Source of the DNA: Thermoleophilia bacterium | GTDB taxonomy: Bacteria; Actinomycetota; Thermoleophilia; Gaiellales; JAICJC01 | Length of the DNA: 5,656 nt | Direction: 5' to 3' | Assembly: GCA_025928435.1 (NCBI GenBank) | Contig: JAICJM010000232.1 | Location: forward strand, 1 to 5,656 | Shown: one piece after another, positions 1 to 5,048 of the stretch | Layout of the letters: the number at the start of each line of letters is the position of its first letter | Position numbering within the stretch: position 1 is the first letter of the stretch | The notes under the pieces: generated by a model | What the model was told of the DNA's origin: nothing | Seen by the model: only the letters and a program-made list of their open reading frames with translations | Databases searched by the model: none | Made by a program: the position numbers and the translations under genes

Positions 1-921
1 ATCAACATGGTGATGGGCTCGGGGCGCGACATCGGCGACCCGGCGCTGGCCCACCCCGACCTGGCCGGGATCCACTTCACCGGCTCGACCGCGGTCTTCC
101 AGTCGATGTGGAAGACCGTCGGCGACAACATCGCGAGCTACAAGTCGTACCCGCGCATCGTCGGCGAGACCGGGGGCAAGGACTTCATCTTCGCCCACCC
201 CTCCGCCGACGCGGCAGCCGTCGCCACGGCGGTCGTCCGCGGATCGTTCGAGTACCAGGGCCAGAAGTGCTCGGCCGCGTCGCGCGTGTACGCGCCGTCC
301 AACCTGTGGCCGCAGCTGCGCGAGGCGCTCCAGGAGGAGGTCTCGACCATCCGGATGGGCGACGTGCAGGACTTCCGCAACTTCATGGGGGCCGTGATCG
401 ACGGCAGCTCGTTCGCGACGCAGCGCGACGCCGTGAAGCTCGCCACCGACTCGCCGGAGGCCGAGGTGGTCGTCGGCGGCGACACCGACGACTCCGAGGG
501 CTGGTTCGTGCGCCCGACGGTGATCGAGACGCGCGACCCCGGCTTCGACCTGATGCAGCGCGAGCTGTTCGGGCCGGTCGTGACCGCCTACGTCTACGAC
601 GAGAAGAAGGTCGACGACACGCTCGAGTTGGTCGACCGCACCTCGCCGTACGCGCTCACCGGGGCGATCTTCGCCACCGACCGGGGCGCGATCGAGCACG
701 CCTCCGACGCGCTGCGAAACGCCGCCGGGAACTTCTACGTGAACGACAAGCCGACCGGCGCGGTCGTCGGTCAGCAGCCGTTCGGCGGCGCCCGGGCGTC
801 GGGGACGAACGACAAGGCCGGCTCGATGTGGAACCTGATCCGGTGGGCCAGCCCGCGCACGATCAAGGAGACGTTCGTGCCGGCGACCGACTACCGCTAC
901 CCGTTCATGGGCGAGGAGTAG
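1..921 (+). CDS. pruA: L-glutamate gamma-semialdehyde (1-pyrroline-5-carboxylate) dehydrogenase, C-terminal part
   Basis: This is the NAD-dependent aldehyde dehydrogenase of cytoplasmic proline catabolism, which oxidises glutamate semialdehyde/P5C to glutamate. The frame is open from base 1, so the 5' end lies outside the window. About 306 residues remain of a family length near 540. Visible motifs in order: FTGS of the cofactor-binding region; VGETGGK with the conserved Glu at bases 166-168; GQKCSA with the catalytic Cys at 268-270; ELFGPV, the conserved glutamate that contacts the cofactor; and the GGARASGTNDK loop, which in ALDH4A1-type enzymes anchors the substrate carboxylate. The C-terminal SPRTIKETFVP is also typical of ALDH4A1/actinobacterial P5C dehydrogenases, so the substrate assignment is firm. 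No frameshift is seen. A proline dehydrogenase partner is not in the window; it could lie upstream. The next gene is on the same strand but unrelated in function. Confidence 0.94.
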   Translation: MNMVMGSGRDIGDPALAHPDLAGIHFTGSTAVFQSMWKTVGDNIASYKSYPRIVGETGGKDFIFAHPSADAAAVATAVVRGSFEYQGQKCSAASRVYAPSNLWPQLREALQEEVSTIRMGDVQDFRNFMGAVIDGSSFATQRDAVKLATDSPEAEVVVGGDTDDSEGWFVRPTVIETRDPGFDLMQRELFGPVVTAYVYDEKKVDDTLELVDRTSPYALTGAIFATDRGAIEHASDALRNAAGNFYVNDKPTGAVVGQQPFGGARASGTNDKAGSMWNLIRWASPRTIKETFVPATDYRYPFMGEE

Positions 922-952
922 GCCGGCCCGTTTTCGCCATCAAGGGTCGGCC
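921..952 (+). terminator. possible stem-loop after pruA
   Basis: GGCCGGCCC (921-929) can pair with GGGTCGGCC (944-952), giving a nine-pair stem with one G-U pair and a 14-base loop. It begins at the last base of the pruA stop codon. No T-tract follows, so it is not a classical intrinsic terminator; such bare GC stems are common after genes in high-GC bacteria. It could separate pruA from the PilZ gene or be a chance result of base composition. Confidence 0.3.
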
Positions 953-977
953 CGCACGAGCCGATCTTGACTACCAA

Positions 978-1661
978 ATGGATGCGGAGCGCAGGGAGTT
1001 CTTCCGAGTCATGGTCCGGCTGCCGGTGTCGTGCGCTGCCCTGGACGAGCGCGGGCGCACGAGCCTCATGGTGGTGCGGTCGGTCGACCTCTCGGCCGGC
1101 GGAGTCAAGGTCGTCACCGAGCACTCGCTCGTGCCCGGCAACCGGGTGCGGGTCGTCTTCCGGATGGACGACGACACCACCGCGCGCCTCGACGCCACCG
1201 TCCTGCGGGTAGAGCCGCTCGACGACGAGCTCTACCGCTACGCGATCGACTTCGACCCGCTCGACCGCAGCGTCGAGCAGCGGCTGATGCGGGCGGTGTA
1301 CGCAGTCGAGCAGCTGAACGCGGGCCGGCACAAGCACGTGCGCATGACCGTCTGGCAGGCAATGCGGTGCCGGACCGAGCGGGGCGAGGCGTTCGGCGCC
1401 CATGCCCTCCAGATCTCCGCCGACGATGCCCAGATCATCACCAAGCGGGAGCTGCACGAGGGCGAGCGGCTGCACGTGTCGATGGAGGACGGAACGCTCG
1501 GCTTCGGCGTCGAGACCGACGCCATCGTCGGCACGGTGCACACCGACGCGCGCGGCAGCTCCGTCGCCACCATCGCCTGGGACAACCTCGACCGCGTCAC
1601 CCGCTCGGCCATCCTGCGCCGCTCGATGGAGCAGGAGCGCCGCGACATCGCGGGCGACTGA
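978..1661 (+). CDS. PilZ-domain protein with a second, degenerate PilZ-like half
   Basis: This 227-residue, probably cytoplasmic protein has no signal peptide or membrane segment. The N-terminal half is a PilZ domain, a c-di-GMP receptor fold. It has the arginine motif R6xxxR10 (RREFFR) followed by D37xS39xxG42 (DLSAGG), the two c-di-GMP-binding motifs, then a beta-rich stretch to about residue 105. The second half (about 120-222) aligns without gaps to the first at an offset of 108: residues 33-61 and 141-169 share 7 of 29 positions. The binding motif has decayed to Q145xS147xxD150, so it is probably a non-binding PilZ-like domain. The ATG at 978 was chosen because it directly precedes the RREFFR motif; the frame stays open further upstream but overlaps pruA in another frame. 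No good ribosome binding site is seen. The regulated target (motility, polysaccharide or other) cannot be told from the neighbours. Confidence 0.86.
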   Translation: MDAERREFFRVMVRLPVSCAALDERGRTSLMVVRSVDLSAGGVKVVTEHSLVPGNRVRVVFRMDDDTTARLDATVLRVEPLDDELYRYAIDFDPLDRSVEQRLMRAVYAVEQLNAGRHKHVRMTVWQAMRCRTERGEAFGAHALQISADDAQIITKRELHEGERLHVSMEDGTLGFGVETDAIVGTVHTDARGSSVATIAWDNLDRVTRSAILRRSMEQERRDIAGD

Positions 1662-1687
1662 CGTGCGGGGCCGGGCCCGACTCAAAC

Positions 1688-1706
1688 CGGCGCTAGACTC
1701 GCGCCG
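1688..1706 (+). promoter_or_regulatory. candidate leaderless promoter with inverted repeat around the -10
   Basis: TAGACT (1694-1699) fits the TANNNT -10 pattern and ends seven bases before the ATG at 1707, which puts the transcription start at or next to the start codon. It is flanked by the perfect 6-bp inverted repeat CGGCGC (1688-1693) and GCGCCG (1701-1706). No convincing -35 is seen and no Shine-Dalgarno precedes the ATG. The repeat may be an operator; in GC-rich DNA chance is also possible. Confidence 0.4.
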
Positions 1707-2573
1707 ATGCGCGTGGCGGTGATCGGGCTCGGAACGATGGGTGCGCCCATGGCGCGGCACCTGCTCGCGGCCGGGCACGAGGTGACGGTGCACAATCGCA
1801 CCCGCGAGCGCGAGGAGCCGCTCGCCGAGGCGGGCGCGGCCCGCGCGGAGACGCCGGCGGCGGCCGCCGCGAACGCCGAGGCGGTGCTCGTCTGCGTCTC
1901 GGACACGCCTGACCTCGAGCACGTCCTGCTCGGCCCCGACGGCGTCGCGGAGGGCCTGGGGACGGGGGGCCTCGTGGTCGACTGCTCCACGGTGTCGCCG
2001 GCGGCGACCGCGGAGATGGCCGCGAAGCTGCGCGAGCGCGGGATCGGCATGGTCGACGCGCCCGTGTCCGGCGGCTCGGAGGGCGCCGAGAAGGGCACGC
2101 TCACCATCTTCTGCGGCGGCGAGGAGTCCGACGTCGACCGCGCCGGCCCGATCCTGGACGCGATCGGGAGCAAGATCACCCATCTCGGGCCGAGCGGCGC
2201 CGGCCAGGTGGCCAAGGCCGTGAACCAGGTCATGATCGCCGGCACCTACGCGACCGTCGGCGAGGGCATCGCGCTGGCGCAGGCGGCGGGCCTGCCGCTC
2301 GAGAAGCTGGTCGAGGCGCTCTCGGGCGGCGCCGCGGCCTCGTGGGTGCTCCAGAACCGCGCGGCGAACATGATCTCGAACACCTACCCGCTGGGCTTCA
2401 AGCTCGCCCTCCACCGCAAGGACCTCGGGATTGCCCTCGACGAGGCCGAGCGCGCCGGCGTGCCGATGGATGTGGCCGCGCTCGTGGCGACCCAGGAGGA
2501 CGGGCTCATGGACGGCGGCTTCGGCGACGAGGACGTGAGCGCCGTCGCCCGTATCCCCAAGCGCACCGACTGA
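1707..2573 (+). CDS. NAD(P)-dependent beta-hydroxyacid dehydrogenase (3-hydroxyisobutyrate dehydrogenase / tartronate semialdehyde reductase family)
   Basis: This cytoplasmic oxidoreductase of 288 residues, the normal family length, should interconvert a beta-hydroxyacid and its semialdehyde or ketoacid. The N-terminal Rossmann domain shows GLGTMG (7-12) and, at the end of the second strand, HNRT (29-32). An Asn-Arg there rather than an acidic residue suggests NADP(H) preference. The substrate loop DAPVSGG is at 117-123. The catalytic region GAGQVAKAVNQ carries the presumed catalytic Lys170 with Asn173. The C-terminal helical domain has the family LHRKDL motif (Lys238, Asp239). The KAVNQ and LHRKDL spellings resemble GarR-type tartronate semialdehyde reductases somewhat more than MmsB, but the substrate (3-hydroxyisobutyrate, tartronate semialdehyde, or succinic semialdehyde as in GLYR/GHBDH) cannot be settled by eye. 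The ATG at 1707 begins exactly at the Rossmann strand and follows a leaderless-type -10. The gene converges on the ATP-grasp gene. Confidence 0.93.
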   Translation: MRVAVIGLGTMGAPMARHLLAAGHEVTVHNRTREREEPLAEAGAARAETPAAAAANAEAVLVCVSDTPDLEHVLLGPDGVAEGLGTGGLVVDCSTVSPAATAEMAAKLRERGIGMVDAPVSGGSEGAEKGTLTIFCGGEESDVDRAGPILDAIGSKITHLGPSGAGQVAKAVNQVMIAGTYATVGEGIALAQAAGLPLEKLVEALSGGAAASWVLQNRAANMISNTYPLGFKLALHRKDLGIALDEAERAGVPMDVAALVATQEDGLMDGGFGDEDVSAVARIPKRTD

Positions 2574-2583
2574 GCGGAGAATC

Positions 2584-2616
2584 GGGGACTGTCCCCGCTG
2601 GGCGGAGACAGTCCCC
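2584..2616. repeat. facing pair of 13-base palindromes (REP/BIME-like) between convergent genes
   Basis: GGGGACTGTC (2584-2593) and GACAGTCCCC (2607-2616) form a perfect 10-bp inverted repeat around a 13-base spacer. Each arm also belongs to its own palindromic unit: GGGGACTGTCCCC (2584-2596, perfect about a central T) and GGAGACAGTCCCC (2604-2616, the reverse complement of the first with one mismatch). Two facing copies of a short palindrome in a gap between converging genes is the architecture of bacterial REP doublets. Dispersed copies elsewhere in the genome cannot be checked from this window. Confidence 0.65.
2584..2616. terminator. possible bidirectional terminator
   Basis: The same inverted repeat begins 11 bases after the stop of the plus-strand reductase and 4 bases beyond the stop of the minus-strand ATP-grasp gene. 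Transcripts from both sides could form the 10-bp GC-rich stem. Neither side has a T-tract, so intrinsic termination is uncertain. Confidence 0.35.
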
Positions 2617-2619
2617 ACC

Positions 2620-3858
2620 CTATCGGCGCACGGGTGTCGAGACCGGCTCGAGCTCGAACGGCAGCAGGTCGACGGTCTCGGCGAACCGGGCCAGCAGCGA
2701 CGCGCGGTCACGGGCCGCCAGCGCCACAACGGCCAGCCGGTGGCTCACCGTGTCGTCGTCGTAGTCGCTCAACCGGTGGCCGGGCCGAACGAGCACCTCG
2801 ACGTGGGCGTGCGGGTAGCGTTCGAGCACGGTCGTCGGGTCGGGCACCGACCGCACGACGGCGTCGGCGTACGTCCGCAGCAGGAAGCTCGCGGCCACCG
2901 TGTCGGCTCGCGCCGGCGGGAGGTCGGGGGTGCGGCCGGTGCAGAGGGCGAGCTGGAGCTCGTACGTCGACACGCCGTGCACCGCCGCGACGAGGGGCGC
3001 GAACTGCGACGCCATGCGCCCGTTCACCTCGACGATCATCGGCCGGCCGTCGGGGCGGACGAAGAACTCGATGTTGAACGTGCTGTCGCCGAAGCCGAGC
3101 GCCGGCATGAGCCGCTCGGCGATGTCGGCCATCGCCCGCTGGGGGCCCTCGGGCAGCCGGCTCGGGTATTCGAACCGCAGGAAGCTGATGCCGTTCGGGT
3201 GCATCACCGCGTCCGTGACGCCGATGGGCGTCACCTTCCCGCCCTGCATCCAGCCCTCGAGGGTCACGAGCGACCCCTCGAGCAGCTCCTCGGCGATCAG
3301 CGTCCGGAAATCGCGGCCCTCGAGCGCCCGCTCCTGGGACGTGATCGCGTCGATCTCCCGCCGCGCCTGGGCAACCACGCCGGCGAACTCGGCCTCGTCG
3401 TGGACGTGGTAGGCGAGCTGGGAGAGGTGGGCCGCGGTCGGCTTCATGAAGAACGGGAACGGCAGCGGCGGGCGCACGTCGGGGTCGTCGAGGTCGACCG
3501 CCGCGAACGCCGGGGTCGCCTCCGGCACCGCCCGGGCCTGGATCTCGCGCGAGGCGAGCTTGTCGTGGCAGCGCATGAACGCCTCCCGGCCGGGCCCGGG
3601 GAGGCCGGCGGCCTCGGCCAGGATCGAGGCGATGTGGCCCGTGGCGTCGCTCGAGCCGAAGATGCCGTCGGCGGGAGGGCCGAAGCGGATCATGTGGTCG
3701 ACGAACGTGCGCGCGTCGAAGCTGGCATCGATCGGCTGTCCGGCAAAACGGAGCGCGTACCGATCGAGGATCCGCTCGTCGGCGAAGTTCAGCCGGTCGC
3801 GCTGGCTCGGGCAGACGACCAGCACGCTTGGCACGGTGCCGTGTGACGGTCCGTCCAC
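2620..3858 (-). CDS. ATP-grasp carboxylate ligase of unknown substrate
   Basis: This protein of about 412 residues should activate a carboxylate as an acyl phosphate with ATP and join it to an amine or another nucleophile. The N-terminal lobe starts with a hydrophobic strand (SVLVVCPSQRD). The central ATP-grasp domain shows CHDK (Lys100) and FMKP (Lys139) as likely nucleotide-binding lysines, the hinge AEELLEG (189-195), then FNIEF (Glu264) and VEVNGR (Glu277, Asn279, Arg281), the metal and phosphate ligands. All key residues are present, so it should be active. The C-terminal part (about 317-412) resembles the small C-terminal lobe of L-amino-acid ligases and biotin carboxylase; this is inferred from pattern only. 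The start is uncertain: GTG at 3858 has a weak CACAAT at leaderless spacing, while GTG at 3834 (404 residues) begins tightly at the first strand. The methyltransferase gene ends about 58 bases upstream on the same strand, so co-transcription is plausible. The substrate is not recognisable. Confidence 0.86.
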   Translation of the reverse strand: MDGPSHGTVPSVLVVCPSQRDRLNFADERILDRYALRFAGQPIDASFDARTFVDHMIRFGPPADGIFGSSDATGHIASILAEAAGLPGPGREAFMRCHDKLASREIQARAVPEATPAFAAVDLDDPDVRPPLPFPFFMKPTAAHLSQLAYHVHDEAEFAGVVAQARREIDAITSQERALEGRDFRTLIAEELLEGSLVTLEGWMQGGKVTPIGVTDAVMHPNGISFLRFEYPSRLPEGPQRAMADIAERLMPALGFGDSTFNIEFFVRPDGRPMIVEVNGRMASQFAPLVAAVHGVSTYELQLALCTGRTPDLPPARADTVAASFLLRTYADAVVRSVPDPTTVLERYPHAHVEVLVRPGHRLSDYDDDTVSHRLAVVALAARDRASLLARFAETVDLLPFELEPVSTPVRR

Positions 3859-3916
3859 CGCCCGTATTGTGACGGAGCCCTTCCGGAATCGCCACTTCGC
3901 GTCCCGGCGGAGGTGA

Positions 3917-5023
3917 TCAGCCCCACACCCGCTCGGCGGTCCGGGCGAGCGTCTCGAGCTTCGCGCGCTGGTCATCGTGCGAGAGCGCATTCCCCAGAAC
4001 GGAGGTCGCGAACCCGCACTGTGGGCTGACGGCGAGCCGCTCCAGGCCGACGTGCCGGGCGGCCTCGCGGATGCGCCCCTCCAGCTCGTCCACCGTCTCG
4101 CGCCGCGGCGACTTGGTCGTCACGAGGCCGAGCACGACCATCTTGTCGTCCGGCACCTCGTCCAGCGGCTGGAACGACCCCGACCGCTCGTCGTCGTACT
4201 CCAGCAGGAGCCGCTGGGCCGCGACGTTGCGGAACACGGCCCGGGCGATCGGCTCGTACCCGCCCGAGACGAGCCAGCGGCTGGCCTGGTTCCCACGGCA
4301 GAGGTGAAAGCCGAACGTCACGTCCGGGTGGCCCGCCATCACGTGGTTGTCGAGCTCGATCCCGCGCGCGATGTAGCGGTCGGCCGTCCAGCCCTGGCGC
4401 TCGTAGAACGCGCGCGTCTCCGGGTCGATCAGGAGCGGGTAATGGGGCGCGTCGAGCTGGATGTAGGTGCACCCGAGCCGGGCCAGCTCCGCCACCTCGT
4501 CGCGGGTGAGCTCGGCCACGTCGTCGAGGAAGTCGTCCAGCGTCGGATAGGCGTCACGCGAGTGCTCGGCCGACCACAGGTTGGCGTACAGGCTCGGGCT
4601 CGTGAGCGTGAGCTTGGGGATCGCCGCCGCCCGGCCGCGCAGGTAGGTGAAGTCCTCGGCGGCGATGTGGCGACGTCGCCGCAGCCGCTCGCGGACTCCC
4701 AGGCCGGACGGCCGCTCGGTCGAGCGGTCGCCGACGTCTTCGCCGTGCCAGTCGCCCCACAGGTACGCGTCGAGCGGGACGTCGCCGAACCCGTCCACGG
4801 CGTCGGGGAGCCCGCTCTGGAACGAGAGCCGGCGCATCTCGCCGTCGGTGACGACCTGGATGCCGGCGCCCTCCTGCATCTCGACGACCGCGTCCACGGC
4901 CCGGTCCTCGGCCCGCTTCAGCTCGGCGGCCGACGCCTCGCCGCGATCGAACCGGTCGCGGACCTCGAGCAGCTCCGGCGGGCGCAGGAGGCTGCCGACG
5001 ACGTCGGTGCGGGCCGTGATCAC
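3917..5023 (-). CDS. MetE-core-like, zinc-dependent methyltransferase (cobalamin-independent methionine synthase family)
   Basis: This 368-residue protein matches the C-terminal catalytic barrel of MetE; the N-terminal half of classical MetE (about 750 residues in total) is absent. The zinc ligands are all there: H240xC242 (FHLCRGN), Glu275 (LLLEYDD) and C336 (SPQCGF), matching His641, Cys643, Glu665 and Cys726 of E. coli MetE. Glu62 (TDGEMRR) and Asp191 (IQLDAPHY) match the homocysteine-binding acids, so the acceptor is probably homocysteine or a similar thiol. Stand-alone cores of this type include archaeal MetE, Bacillus YxjG/YxjH-like proteins and alkyl-CoM-forming XecA, so the methyl donor and exact thiol are open. 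The GTG at 5023 is preceded by a -10-like TACACT at leaderless spacing, and the protein then begins ITARTDVVGSLLRP, the usual N-terminus of this family. The alcohol dehydrogenase starts divergently 25 bases away, and an ATP-grasp gene follows downstream on the same strand. Confidence 0.9.
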   Translation of the reverse strand: MITARTDVVGSLLRPPELLEVRDRFDRGEASAAELKRAEDRAVDAVVEMQEGAGIQVVTDGEMRRLSFQSGLPDAVDGFGDVPLDAYLWGDWHGEDVGDRSTERPSGLGVRERLRRRRHIAAEDFTYLRGRAAAIPKLTLTSPSLYANLWSAEHSRDAYPTLDDFLDDVAELTRDEVAELARLGCTYIQLDAPHYPLLIDPETRAFYERQGWTADRYIARGIELDNHVMAGHPDVTFGFHLCRGNQASRWLVSGGYEPIARAVFRNVAAQRLLLEYDDERSGSFQPLDEVPDDKMVVLGLVTTKSPRRETVDELEGRIREAARHVGLERLAVSPQCGFATSVLGNALSHDDQRAKLETLARTAERVWG

Positions 5024-5029
5024 GCCGCG

Positions 5030-5035
5030 AGTGTA
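5030..5035 (-). promoter_or_regulatory. -10 element of the MetE-like gene (leaderless)
   Basis: Read on the minus strand the sequence is TACACT, fitting TANNNT. Its last T lies seven bases from the first base of the GTG at 5023, so transcription should start on the start codon. No clear -35 is visible. Confidence 0.45.
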
Positions 5036-5039
5036 TCCT
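5034..5039 (+). promoter_or_regulatory. -10 element of the alcohol dehydrogenase gene
   Basis: TATCCT fits TANNNT and would start transcription near 5046, a few bases before the TTG at 5049. It overlaps the minus-strand -10 by two bases. No clear -35 is visible and no Shine-Dalgarno precedes the TTG. Confidence 0.4.
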
Positions 5040-5048
5040 CGCCCCGCG

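Larger units (their letters stand above)
5027..5042. promoter_or_regulatory. inverted repeat spanning the divergent promoter
   Basis: GCGAG (5027-5031) and CTCGC (5038-5042) form a perfect 5-bp inverted repeat around TGTATC. It covers both oppositely directed -10 elements in the 25-base gap between the two start codons. A regulator binding here would affect both genes at once. The arms are short and GC-rich, so chance cannot be excluded. Confidence 0.35.

Noticed and set aside
967..972. TTGACT as a -35 box before the PilZ gene
   Set aside because: It lies only a few bases before the start codon, and no -10 at suitable spacing follows before the gene.
108..977. N-terminal extension of the PilZ frame into pruA
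   Set aside because: The upstream part is an Arg-rich shadow of pruA in another frame. The PilZ arginine motif starts only a few residues after the ATG at 978.
897..2729. A 610-codon open frame on the minus strand
   Set aside because: It lies antisense to the PilZ and reductase genes, both with clear family motifs, and its translation is Arg/Ala/Gly/His-rich low-complexity sequence typical of a GC-rich shadow frame.
2740..3846. A 368-codon open frame on the plus strand
   Set aside because: It is antisense to the ATP-grasp gene, which has all its catalytic motifs. The composition is rich in Arg, His, Val and Gly with no recognisable domain.
2708..3895. A 395-codon minus-strand frame overlapping the ATP-grasp gene
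   Set aside because: It is the alternative frame of the same strand, dominated by Arg, Pro and Ala, with no motif; the other frame carries the real protein.
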